Position numbers and translations under genes: made by a program
Origin: Rhodopseudomonas palustris
GTDB taxonomy: Bacteria > Pseudomonadota > Alphaproteobacteria > Rhizobiales > Xanthobacteraceae
NCBI RefSeq assembly: GCF_003226555.1
Contig: NZ_QKQS01000025.1
Coordinates: forward strand, 1-55,816
Length of the DNA stretch: 55,816 bases
Reading direction: 5' to 3'
Shown: piece by piece, positions 16,299 to 24,327 of the stretch
How the letters are laid out: every line of letters begins with the position of its first letter
Numbering within the stretch: the first letter of the stretch is position 1
Notes under the pieces: generated by a model
Databases searched by the model: none
Told to the model about the DNA's origin: nothing
The model's input: the letters and a program-made list of their open reading frames with translations, nothing else

Positions 16299-16889
16299 AT
16301 GTCCCTGCCAGATGACGGCCTTCGCCCCGAAGATGTCGCGCGCTTGCAAGCCCGCGTCGAGGCGGCCATCCGCGATCACTGGAAGGCCTATCTGTTCGAA
16401 GGCATTCTGCTACTGATCATCGGCTTTGCCGCGATCCTGCTGCCGCTGCTTGCCAGCATCACCTTCACGATCATGCTCGGCTGGCTGTTCTTCATCGCCG
16501 GCGTGGCCGGCGTCGGCTTCTCGATCTGGGCGCGCAAGGGCCCCGGCTTCTGGTGGTCGCTGCTGTCGGCAGCGCTGGCGCTGATCGCCGGCCTGGTGCT
16601 GATCGCGATGCCGCTGCAAGGCACCCTCACCCTCACCTTCATCGTCGGCGTCTATTTCCTCGCCGAAGGCGTTGCCAGCATCATGTACGCCTTCCAGCAT
16701 CGCGGCCGGATGTCGGAACGCTGGGGCTGGATGCTCGCCGCCGGCATTGCCGACATCCTGGTGGCGTTCATCATCATCTCGGGCTGGCCTGGCACGAGCT
16801 GGGCGATCGGCTTGCTGATCGGCATCAACCTAGTGTTCGGCGGGACCTCGCTGATCGCGATGGCCCTCGCCGCTCGGAAGGCGAGCTGA
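16299..16889 (+). CDS. HdeD-family (DUF308) membrane protein
   Basis: A 196-residue inner-membrane protein with a short charged N-terminus (to about residue 28), then six hydrophobic helices in three similar pairs, the DUF308/HdeD pattern. The first reads WKAYLFEGILLLIIGFAAIL and a later segment GVYFLAEGVASIMYAFQHR is characteristic. In E. coli HdeD contributes to acid resistance at high cell density; here only a stress-related membrane role can be inferred. ATG follows AAGGAGAACTCCC. Transcribed alone; the next gene is convergent and 28 bp away. Confidence 0.85.
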   Translation: MSLPDDGLRPEDVARLQARVEAAIRDHWKAYLFEGILLLIIGFAAILLPLLASITFTIMLGWLFFIAGVAGVGFSIWARKGPGFWWSLLSAALALIAGLVLIAMPLQGTLTLTFIVGVYFLAEGVASIMYAFQHRGRMSERWGWMLAAGIADILVAFIIISGWPGTSWAIGLLIGINLVFGGTSLIAMALAARKAS

Positions 16890-16916
16890 GATCTAAATCG
16901 CCGGCCGCGGCTCGAC

Positions 16917-17183
16917 TCAGCAGCCGCGGCAGATGCTCTTGATCTTGCGGTCGAGCGCCGCATCCTGCGGGTCGATCTGATCGATCGTCCGCTCCGGCGG
17001 CGTATCAGAGCGTCGCGGCTGCAGATGTCCGATCGGCGCCTGCCTCATTCCTGATCCGCTCGATACCCCCGGAGACGTCGCCGAGCCCGGCGACGTGGTC
17101 GAAGCTCCACCCGAGCCGGATTGCGCAAACGCAACACCGCCGCTCAATGTCAGGATCGCCACTGCGATCATCACAGGTTTCAT
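16917..17183 (-). CDS. Small secreted hypothetical protein
   Basis: An 88-residue protein with a clear signal peptide (MKPVMIAVAILTLSGGVAFAQ, cleavage after AFA). A Ser/Gly/Thr/Pro-rich linker follows, then a conserved-looking end PPERTIDQIDPQDAALDRKIKSICRGC with two cysteines. The ATG has GGAGAG upstream. The compact C-terminal motif with IDPQDAALDRKIKSICRGC recurs in short periplasmic proteins of Rhizobiales, as far as I recall. No function is known. Confidence 0.7.
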   Translation of the reverse strand: MKPVMIAVAILTLSGGVAFAQSGSGGASTTSPGSATSPGVSSGSGMRQAPIGHLQPRRSDTPPERTIDQIDPQDAALDRKIKSICRGC

Positions 17184-17319
17184 CGGAGCTCTCCTTCCAT
17201 CCACTCTGCCACCGCGACGCTGGTCGCGACGGCTCCAGAATTGCAGCGATCTGCATCCGCCGGCGGTTCGGCACCCACTCACGACCAACGCATAAGAGCC
17301 GGCCAAGTTGCCCCGCCCC

Positions 17320-18411
17320 TTAGTCGGATCGCGGCGGATACAAATGCACATCGCCACAATAGTCGGAGACACGATAGCGCGAATCCGCCTCCGTTCCATC
17401 GGCGTCCGACAAATAATTGGGGCCAACCGGCGCCTTGCCGTAGCCGCCGGGAATGTCGAGCACGTACTCTGGCTGGCAAAGTCCGGAAACATTTCCGCGC
17501 AGCGCACGCATCAACGCCTGACCTTCCGCGAGCGAGGTCCGCAGATGCGCGGTCCCCGGTGCCAGATCACCGTGATGCAGGTAGTACGGCTTGATTCGGC
17601 ACGCGACGAAGGCGCGCATCAACGCCTCCAGCGTCGCCACATCGTCGTTGACGCCGCGCAGCAACACCGACTGGCTGACCATCGGAATCCCGGCATCGAT
17701 GATCCGCGCGCACGCCGCACGCGCGTCCTCGGTCAATTCGCGCGGGTGATTGGCGTGCAGCGCGAGCCACGTAGTCTTGCCCGCCGCGCGCAGCGCGCGC
17801 ACAAGATCCGGCGAAATCCGTGCCGGGTCGGCGACCGGCAGGCGGGTGTGAAAGCGGATGATCTTGACGTGGTCGATCGCAGCGAGCTCGGCCATGATCT
17901 CCGCAAGACGTCGCGGCGACAGCATCAGCGGATCGCCGCCGGTGAAGATCACTTCCCAGATCTCGCGATGCGCGCGGATATAGTCCAGCGCCGCCGCCGT
18001 CGCCTCGCGCGACAATGCGTTGTCCTTGCCGGGCCCGACCATCTCGCGGCGGAAGCAGAACCGGCAATACACCGCGCAGACATGCACCGGCTTGAACAGC
18101 ACGCGGTCACGATGGCGATGCACGATGCCTTCGACCGGCGCATGCGCGGCATCGCCGATCGGATCGTCGCGTTCGAACGCCAGCGACGACAGCTCTTCGG
18201 CGCGCGGGATGTATTGCCGCGCGATCGGATCGTCGGGATCATCGCGATCGATCAGCGCCGCGACGGCCGGCGTCACCGCGATCGCGTAGCGCGCGCCGAT
18301 CTGATCCAGAAACGCGCGATCACCCGCTGCGGCGAGGCCCTCGGCGATCAGTTCGTCCGGCTGACGCAACGTCGCCGCGGCCGGGGTGTTCAATCGGGTG
18401 ACCTTGGTCAT
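17320..18411 (-). CDS. epmB: EF-P (R)-beta-lysylation 2,3-aminomutase
   Basis: A radical-SAM, PLP-dependent aminomutase of about 363 residues that converts (S)-alpha-lysine to (R)-beta-lysine for attachment to elongation factor P. The iron-sulfur motif C112-AVYCRFC-119 binds the [4Fe-4S] cluster. EVIFTGGDPLML is the SAM-binding GGxP stretch. PVSQ-like MVSQSVLLRGVNDD and the PLP region near KPYYLHHGDLAPGTAH follow. Start ATG 18411 overlaps the stop of epmA (ATGA), so the two are translationally coupled. The length, short of clostridial lysine 2,3-aminomutases by the C-terminal oligomerisation part, and the next-door epmA and efp support EpmB over catabolic aminomutase. Confidence 0.92.
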   Translation of the reverse strand: MTKVTRLNTPAAATLRQPDELIAEGLAAAGDRAFLDQIGARYAIAVTPAVAALIDRDDPDDPIARQYIPRAEELSSLAFERDDPIGDAAHAPVEGIVHRHRDRVLFKPVHVCAVYCRFCFRREMVGPGKDNALSREATAAALDYIRAHREIWEVIFTGGDPLMLSPRRLAEIMAELAAIDHVKIIRFHTRLPVADPARISPDLVRALRAAGKTTWLALHANHPRELTEDARAACARIIDAGIPMVSQSVLLRGVNDDVATLEALMRAFVACRIKPYYLHHGDLAPGTAHLRTSLAEGQALMRALRGNVSGLCQPEYVLDIPGGYGKAPVGPNYLSDADGTEADSRYRVSDYCGDVHLYPPRSD

Positions 18412-19463
18412 GCGTCCTCGCCTGCCGGCGGCGTCCACACCACCTGATCGATCGTCGTTGCGCCGGCGGCCAGCATCACCAGCCGGTCGAAGCCGAGCGC
18501 GACGCCGCTCGCTTCGGGCATTTCGGCAACCGCCGCGAGAAAGGCCTCGTCGAGCGGATAACGCTCACCGTAGCGTCGCTCCTTCTCGTCCATGGCGGCG
18601 ATGAAGCGCGCGCGCTGCTCGGCGGCGTTGGTGAGTTCGCCGAAGCCGTTGGCGAGCTCGACACCGCAGGCATAGAGCTCGAACCGTTCGGCGACGCGCG
18701 GATCGTCCGATTTGGTCCGCGCCAGCGCCGCTTCCGGCGCCGGATATTCGCTCAGCACCGTCAGCCGTCCATCGCCGAGCCGCGGCTCGACATGCTCGAC
18801 CAGCACCTTGCTGAAGATGTCGGACCAGGTGTCGTCGTCGGCGATCCGAACGCTGCCTGCCGCCGCGGACGCCAGTGCCGCCCGGTCGCCCTCGCCTTGG
18901 CTGATCGTCGCCAGCAGATCGATGCCAGCGAAGCGCGCGAACGCGTCGGCCACCGTCAGCCGCTCCGGCTCGGCGTACGGATCGGCGCGCCGCCCCCGGA
19001 ACGAAAATGCCCCGATCCCGGTCGCCTCGGCCGCCGTACGGATCAGCGCGACGCAGTCGTCGATCACCTGCTGATATGGCGTATCGGCGCGATACCACTC
19101 CAGCATGGTGAACTCCGGCAGATGCACCCGGCCGCGCTCGCGGTCGCGAAACACCCGCGCAAGCTCGAATATTCGCGCTTCGCCGGCCGCCAGCAGCTTC
19201 TTGCAGGCAAATTCCGGCGAAGTCCGCAGATATCGGGTGCGGCGCTCACCGTCCGGCCCCTGCAGTTCGGTGCGCGGGGCATGCAGATGGGTCTCGTTGC
19301 CCGGCGAGATCTGCAGGATGGCGGTCTCAACTTCGGTAAAATCGGCCGTTTCGAACCAGCCTCGCACGGCCCGGGTCACAGTCCCCCGCGCGCGCAAAAA
19401 TGGCTGACGGTCCAAATACCTATCCCTGTTCCACCAGGGCGACGGGTGGGCCTGTGCCTCCAT
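18408..19463 (-). CDS. epmA: EF-P lysine lysyltransferase (GenX/PoxA)
   Basis: A 351-residue homologue of the class II lysyl-tRNA synthetase catalytic core without the anticodon-binding domain. It activates beta-lysine and ligates it to EF-P. Class II motif 2 is seen in RTSPEFACKKLLAAGEARIFELARVFRDRERGRVHLPEFTMLEWY. Motif 3 is GVALGFDRLVML, and ELANGFGELTNAAEQ is the amino-acid site. Start ATG 19463 is chosen as the first Met of the conserved N-terminus (PSPWWNRDRYLDRQPFLRARG). It overlaps epmB by four bases and is divergent from efp, 137 bp away, so enzyme pair and substrate sit together. Confidence 0.93.
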   Translation of the reverse strand: MEAQAHPSPWWNRDRYLDRQPFLRARGTVTRAVRGWFETADFTEVETAILQISPGNETHLHAPRTELQGPDGERRTRYLRTSPEFACKKLLAAGEARIFELARVFRDRERGRVHLPEFTMLEWYRADTPYQQVIDDCVALIRTAAEATGIGAFSFRGRRADPYAEPERLTVADAFARFAGIDLLATISQGEGDRAALASAAAGSVRIADDDTWSDIFSKVLVEHVEPRLGDGRLTVLSEYPAPEAALARTKSDDPRVAERFELYACGVELANGFGELTNAAEQRARFIAAMDEKERRYGERYPLDEAFLAAVAEMPEASGVALGFDRLVMLAAGATTIDQVVWTPPAGEDA

Positions 19464-19600
19464 CTCAAGTCGCCCCCGTCCGGCCGCGCAAAACGCTGGC
19501 ATCAGCGCCACAAATCAGTATGTTGCGCCCCGAAACCGTTTCGGCCTCGGGATACCAACGCCCGGATCGGGCCCGGACCTGAACGACAGGAAACATTCCT

Positions 19601-20167
19601 TTGAGAGTCATCGCCAGTTCTATTCGCAAGGGCAACGTCCTCGAGCAAGATGGGAAGCTTTACGTCGTCCTGTCTGCCGAAAACATCCATCCCGGCAAGG
19701 GCACGCCCGTCAGCCAGATCGAAATGCGCCGAATCAGCGACGGCGTGAAGATCTCGGAGCGCTACAAGACCACCGATCAGGTCGAGAAGGTCACCATCGA
19801 AGAGCGCAACTACAGCTTCCTCTACGAGGATGGCGAAGGTTTCCACTTCATGGAGCCGGAATCCTACGATCAGGTCCAGGTCGCCAAGGACGTCGTCGGC
19901 TCGGCCGCGCCTTACCTGCAGGAAGGCATGGTGGTGAAGCTGTCGATGCACGACACCACTGCCGTCGCGATCACGCTGCCCCAGCGCGCCACGCTCGAAG
20001 TCGTGGAGACCGAGCCGGTCACCAAGGGCCAGACCGCGTCGTCGTCCTACAAGCCGGCGGTGCTGTCGAACGGCGTCCGCACCGCCGTCCCGCCGCACAT
20101 CGGCACCGGCACCCGGATCGTCGTGCTGACCGAGGACGGCTCCTACGTCGAGCGCGCCAAGGACTGA
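19601..20167 (+). CDS. efp: Translation elongation factor P
   Basis: A 188-residue three-domain protein that binds stalled ribosomes at polyproline stretches. The start is TTG at 19601; the conserved N-terminus [22 protein letters not shown] begins right there. The beta-lysylation loop reads HPGKGTP, with the acceptor lysine at K33, matching the neighbouring EpmA/EpmB. Domain II ([30 protein letters not shown]) and domain III, ending [20 protein letters not shown], are complete. AGGAAA lies eight bases upstream of the TTG. A strong terminator follows. Confidence 0.96.
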   Translation: MRVIASSIRKGNVLEQDGKLYVVLSAENIHPGKGTPVSQIEMRRISDGVKISERYKTTDQVEKVTIEERNYSFLYEDGEGFHFMEPESYDQVQVAKDVVGSAAPYLQEGMVVKLSMHDTTAVAITLPQRATLEVVETEPVTKGQTASSSYKPAVLSNGVRTAVPPHIGTGTRIVVLTEDGSYVERAKD

Positions 20168-20191
20168 TTTCGATCCGCACTGATCGCGACC

Positions 20192-20220
20192 AAAGCCCGC
20201 CGCATCCCGGCGGGCTTTTT
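20192..20220 (+). terminator. Rho-independent terminator of efp
   Basis: Stem AGCCCGCCG/CGGCGGGCT with a short loop and a TTTTT tail, 25 bp after the efp stop. Confidence 0.9.
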
Positions 20221-20243
20221 CGTGAGCTCGGCAAGCCGATAGC

Positions 20244-21221
20244 TCAGCGGATCGGCGGCTCCTGTTTCGGGACGAAGACGCTGACGGCCTTCCGTAACAG
20301 TTCGAACCGAGCCGGCGTGAACGTCACCAGTTCGCCATCGGCATTGACCGGTCGCGGCTTGCGGGTGCGGATTTCGAACGAGGTGCCACGCGCGGCCCGC
20401 ACTTCGCGCCACAGCCCGTGCCGGCCGTTGCGGAACGCGTAGGCCATCGCCAGCAGCTTCCACACCCTGGCGAATTCGAGCGAATACAGATCGAACTGGC
20501 CGTCGTCGATGGTCGCCGTCTGCTCGACCGCCATGCCGCCGCCGTAGTAGCGGCCATTGCCGACTGCGATCTGCAAGGTCTTGACCCGGTCCTCACCATC
20601 CGGGGACGCAATCACCGCATGAAACGGCCGCGCTTTGCCCAGCACCTTGGCTGCGGTCAATGCGTAGCTGAGCCGACCGAAGCGGCGCTTGGTCTCGCGG
20701 TTGAGTTGGCGCGCCAGATCCGCGCTCAGCCCGATGCTGGCGACGTTGAAGAACTTGTGTCCGTTGACTTCACCGAGATCGATCATCTGGCGGTGGCCGG
20801 CCGCGATCACGTCCGCAGCAGCGGCCATGTCCAGCGGCACACCGAGCGTCCGCGCCAGATCGTTGGCCGTGCCCGCTGGAATAATCCCAAGCGGTAGTTT
20901 GGTGCTGACCAGCGCAGGCGCCGTGGCGTTCAGTGTGCCGTCTCCGCCGGCGACCACGACTCCGCTGACGCCGTCGGCATGGGCCTCGATCCAGGGGGAG
21001 ATCTCGTTCGGGCTCCCGGGCGACGACACCACCAGATCGAACCCGGCTTCGCTTAATCGGGAACAGGCAATGCCGACCGCCTCGCCGCCCGAGCGGCTTC
21101 CGCGATTGATCACCATCAGCAGCCGCCCCGCCGCGGCGCGAGGCTTGGAACCGGCGGGCTCTCCAGTCGCGGTGGTCGTCGCCGCGGCGTTGCAGGAAGC
21201 GACGTCGAGATCTTGGTCCAC
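20244..21221 (-). CDS. Diacylglycerol/lipid kinase (DagK/YegS-like)
   Basis: A protein of about 325 residues with the DAG-kinase catalytic fold: AGRLLMVINRGSRSGGEA at the N-terminus, the nucleotide site VVVAGGDGTLNATAPAL, the PLGIIPAGTANDLARTLGVP signature, FFNVASIGLSADLARQ and a C-terminal beta sandwich with IAVGNGRYYGGGM. It phosphorylates a lipid such as diacylglycerol, or a sphingoid/undecaprenol analogue, at the inner membrane. A GTG at 21221 with GAGG upstream is preferred to a TTG at 21266, which lacks a ribosome site. Its 3' end faces efp across the efp terminator. Confidence 0.85.
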   Translation of the reverse strand: MDQDLDVASCNAAATTTATGEPAGSKPRAAAGRLLMVINRGSRSGGEAVGIACSRLSEAGFDLVVSSPGSPNEISPWIEAHADGVSGVVVAGGDGTLNATAPALVSTKLPLGIIPAGTANDLARTLGVPLDMAAAADVIAAGHRQMIDLGEVNGHKFFNVASIGLSADLARQLNRETKRRFGRLSYALTAAKVLGKARPFHAVIASPDGEDRVKTLQIAVGNGRYYGGGMAVEQTATIDDGQFDLYSLEFARVWKLLAMAYAFRNGRHGLWREVRAARGTSFEIRTRKPRPVNADGELVTFTPARFELLRKAVSVFVPKQEPPIR

Positions 21222-21424
21222 GGGTGTCCTCGTCGGTTGACCACCGTCCGCGGCGCGGAGCGGCAATGGCTGGGTCAGACACCAGTTGGGCGCGGGTCAA
21301 GATGGTACAAGAGCACGGTCCGACGACATCGTGTCGCTGCCACGTTCGGGAACCATTTGCTTAACGCAATGCGCCACCCTCGTCGTCGCGCAGCGGCTTT
21401 AGCGGCGACGGCAATACCGATACA

Positions 21425-22660
21425 ATGCCGGTCATGGACAAGCCCGATTCCCGCTCCTTGCTTACCCGTCGGCTCGTGCTGCAGGCCGCCGTGGGTGCCG
21501 CCGTGTTGCTGCCCACGGCCGTCAGCGCCGCCCCGGCGGGGTTCGACCAATGGCGCGACAGTTTCCGTGCCAAGGCGCTGGCTAAAGGCGTCTCGCCCCG
21601 AACCTGGGACCGGGTGATGGGCGGCCTCGAGCCGGACACGAGCGTGTTCGCCAAGCTGAAGAAGCAGCCCGAGTTCCACGAGCAGCTCTGGCAGTACATC
21701 AACCGCCGGGTGTCGGACTGGCGCGTCACCGCCGGCCGCGAGGCGCTGCGCAAGAACGAAGCGCTGTTCGCCCGGATCGAGCGCGATTTCGGAGTCGAGC
21801 GCGGCACACTGCTGGCGCTGTGGGGCGTCGAGAGCGCCTTTGGCGATCCCTTGGTCCAGCAGAACCATATGCGCCCGGTGTTTCCGTCGCTGGCCGCGCT
21901 GGCGTGGCGCGAGCCGCGGCGGCGGACCTATTGGGAAACCGAACTGATCAACGCACTGCGGATCGTCGACAAGGGCTGGTCGACGCCGGAGGAGATGCGC
22001 GGCTCCTGGGCCGGCGCCATGGGCCACAGCCAGTGGATGCCGGAGGTGTGGCTGAACGTCGGCATCGATTATGACGGCGACGGCCGGGTGTCGCCGTTCG
22101 GCCGGCCCGACGACGCGCTCGGCTCGACCGCCAAGTATCTCGTCCGCCGCGGCAAGTATCAACGCGGCGAGCATTGGGGCTACGAGGTCGAAGCCGCCGG
22201 CGGCGCAGCCGGCAGCCGCCGCACTTACTCGGAGTGGTCGCGTTCAGGCGTCACCCGCGCCGACGGCCAGCCGTTTCCCAATTCCTCAGCCAGCGCGACG
22301 ATGTGGGTGCCGGTCGAGGGCGGGCCGAAATTCCTGATCGGCCCCAACTTCTACGCGGTGAAGAGCTACAACCCGTCGATGAACTACGCGCTCGCGATCT
22401 GCCACCTCGGCGATCGCATTCTCGGCGGTGGCCCGTTCGTGCATCCGTTCCCCGGCTCGGAGCGCGCGCTGACGCTCGCCGAGGTGCAGGAGATGCAGAC
22501 GCGGTTGACCCGTGCCGGGTTCGACACCGGCGGCACCGACGGCCGGGTCGGCAACGACACCATGAAGGCGATCCGCGACTTTCAGCTCAAGGCCGGCCTG
22601 TTGCCCGCCGACGGCTACGGCGGGCTGAAGGTGCTGGCACGACTGCGGCAGGGTGGATAA
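21425..22660 (+). CDS. Lytic murein transglycosylase, MltB type
   Basis: A 411-residue exported enzyme that cleaves the glycan strand of peptidoglycan to 1,6-anhydro-muropeptides. The N-terminus has TRRLVLQAAVGAAVLLPTAVSA, a Tat-like or Sec signal. The SLT_2 domain (about 35-330) has the catalytic Glu in LLALWGVESAFGDPLVQ, then SWAGAMGHSQWMPEVW and YDGDGRVSPFGRPDDALGSTAKYL. A peptidoglycan-binding domain closes the protein (VQEMQTRLTRAGFDTGGTDGRVGNDTMKAIRDFQ). ATG 21434 is an alternative start. It is followed 17 bp later by the FUSC-like gene, so the two are probably co-transcribed. Confidence 0.93.
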   Translation: MPVMDKPDSRSLLTRRLVLQAAVGAAVLLPTAVSAAPAGFDQWRDSFRAKALAKGVSPRTWDRVMGGLEPDTSVFAKLKKQPEFHEQLWQYINRRVSDWRVTAGREALRKNEALFARIERDFGVERGTLLALWGVESAFGDPLVQQNHMRPVFPSLAALAWREPRRRTYWETELINALRIVDKGWSTPEEMRGSWAGAMGHSQWMPEVWLNVGIDYDGDGRVSPFGRPDDALGSTAKYLVRRGKYQRGEHWGYEVEAAGGAAGSRRTYSEWSRSGVTRADGQPFPNSSASATMWVPVEGGPKFLIGPNFYAVKSYNPSMNYALAICHLGDRILGGGPFVHPFPGSERALTLAEVQEMQTRLTRAGFDTGGTDGRVGNDTMKAIRDFQLKAGLLPADGYGGLKVLARLRQGG

Positions 22661-22677
22661 AGACCGCAGGCTGTTCG

Positions 22678-23796
22678 ATGCTTCAACATCACTGGACGTG
22701 GCACCGGATCAAGGCGCTGGCGCAGGAGGAGTGGCGCGAGCTCGTCACCTTCAATCCGAGCGACCGGCCGTGGCAGATGCCGTTCTCGGCGGCGCTGGCT
22801 GCGGGCGTGCCGATGCTGATCGGTGCGTATTTCGACCATCTCGACTACGGCCTGATCTCGTCGCTCGGCGGCATGGCGTTTCTGTACCTGCCGCGCACAC
22901 CGTTGCACCATCGTATGGTGTCGATGATGGCGGCCGGCTTCGGCTATGCCGCCTGCTACACGCTCGGGCTGATCGTTCATCTGCTACCCTGGCTGCTGGT
23001 GCCGGCGCTCACCTTCACGGCGATCCTGGTGACGATGCTGTGCCGGTTCTATCGGGTCGGCCCGCCCGGCAGCATGTTCTTCGTGATGGCCGCCGCGATC
23101 GCCGCCTATACGCCGGGCGATCTGATGCAGGTGCCGCTGAAGGCGGGGCTGTTCGTGCTCGGCAGCCTGCTCGCCACGCTGATCGCGATGGTCTACTCGG
23201 TGGTGGTGCTGCGGATCCGCGATCCGCTGCCGGTGCCGCCGCTGGCGACCGACGATTTCGAGCACGTCGTGCTCGACGCGGTGGTGATCGGCGTGTTCGT
23301 CGGCGGTGCGCTGGCGCTGGCCCAGGCGCTACAGCTCGAGCGGCCGTATTGGGTGCCGGTGAGCTGTCTCGCGGTGATCCAGGGCCTGTCGGTCCGCGCG
23401 GTCTGGAACCGGCACCTGCACCGGCTGCTCGGCACGGTGATCGGACTCGGCCTCGCCGCCGTTCTGCTGGCGCTGCCGTTGGAGAAATGGAGCATCGCGT
23501 TCGCGGTGATCGCGCTGAGCTTCATCATCGAGACCGCGGTGATCCGGCACTACGGGTTTGCGGTGATCTTCATCACCCCGCTCACCATCTTCCTCGCCGA
23601 TGCCGCCACGCTCGGCCAGGAGCCGGTGCACCAGATCATCGAGGCGCGGTTCATCGATACCGTGATCGGCTGCGTGGTCGGCCTGATCGGCGGCGTCTGC
23701 CTGCACAATGCAGCGTTCCGCAAGGCAGCGGCCGGCTTGATCCGCCGGCTGATCCCGGCCTATCTGATCCCCGCCAAACACGACCGGGGCGATTGA
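22678..23796 (+). CDS. FUSC-family inner-membrane protein
   Basis: A 372-residue membrane protein with two blocks of about five to six hydrophobic helices, separated by a loop near residues 180-200 (RIRDPLPVPPLATDDFEHVV). This duplicated pattern, with RPYWVPVSCLAVIQGLSVRAVWNRHLHRLLGTVIG, is typical of the fusaric-acid-resistance/aromatic-acid exporter superfamily (FUSC). The second repeat carries the conserved R-x2-GT-x-G element. The length is short for AaeB-type pumps because the large cytoplasmic domain is missing. The substrate is unknown. It starts 17 bp after the transglycosylase gene. Confidence 0.8.
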   Translation: MLQHHWTWHRIKALAQEEWRELVTFNPSDRPWQMPFSAALAAGVPMLIGAYFDHLDYGLISSLGGMAFLYLPRTPLHHRMVSMMAAGFGYAACYTLGLIVHLLPWLLVPALTFTAILVTMLCRFYRVGPPGSMFFVMAAAIAAYTPGDLMQVPLKAGLFVLGSLLATLIAMVYSVVVLRIRDPLPVPPLATDDFEHVVLDAVVIGVFVGGALALAQALQLERPYWVPVSCLAVIQGLSVRAVWNRHLHRLLGTVIGLGLAAVLLALPLEKWSIAFAVIALSFIIETAVIRHYGFAVIFITPLTIFLADAATLGQEPVHQIIEARFIDTVIGCVVGLIGGVCLHNAAFRKAAAGLIRRLIPAYLIPAKHDRGD

Positions 23797-23879
23797 CCGA
23801 AAGTCAGGGTTTTGCCTCGGCCGAGCCGTGGAATAATACCCTTCCGCCCCTTCTTCAGGATGTATCGCCGGATTGAGCC

Positions 23880-24170
23880 ATGACCGACGTGCGCCCGCAG
23901 GCCGAAACCTTCCAAGCTCCGCTGGACGAAATCGTCTGGAACACCACCTTCCGCCGCGGCTTTGCCGAGGCCCGCTCCGGTCGCACGCCGCGCTACGACG
24001 ACGAGGTGATGTTCCAGGATGGCCTGGCCTGGGTGTACGAATGGGGCCGCCAGTTCGCCATCCTCGCCCCGCCCGATCTCCCCCTGGTGCTGCCGGACGA
24101 AGGCGCGCTGAATCCGAAGGCGGTCGAGCTGTTTCGCGAACTGGTGATGCAGGGCGAGATTTGTACTTAG
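23880..24170 (+). CDS. Conserved hypothetical protein, 96 residues
   Basis: A small soluble acidic protein without recognised domain, signal peptide or membrane helix. The N-terminal half (PLDEIVWNTTFRRGFAEARSGRTPRYDDEVMFQDGLAWVYEWGRQFAIL) is rich in aromatic and charged residues and reads like a folded single domain. The start ATG lies 83 bp after the FUSC-like gene on the same strand. Composition and codon use match neighbours, so it is a real native gene, but nothing in sequence or context indicates its task. Confidence 0.6.
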   Translation: MTDVRPQAETFQAPLDEIVWNTTFRRGFAEARSGRTPRYDDEVMFQDGLAWVYEWGRQFAILAPPDLPLVLPDEGALNPKAVELFRELVMQGEICT

Positions 24171-24204
24171 CTTCGAGCATCCCGCTCATCTGAATGCAAC
24201 TCAC

Positions 24205-24285
24205 GTCATGGCCGGGCTCGACCCGGCCATCCATCACTCTTGGAAGATGGATCGCCGGATCAAGTCCGGCGATGACGGCCATGAC
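24205..24285. repeat. Palindromic intergenic repeat, GTCATGGCC family
   Basis: An 81-bp imperfect inverted repeat whose outer arms are GTCATGGCC and GGCCATGAC. Inner hairpins GGCCGGGCTCGACCCGGCC and CGCCGGATCAAGTCCGGCG sit inside. It lies in the gap before recJ. Such elements are scattered through Rhodopseudomonas and Bradyrhizobium genomes. Confidence 0.75.
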
Positions 24286-24327
24286 TAATTCGGCTTTCTG
24301 ATCCCGAGGCCGCCTCAAGCGTACTCG

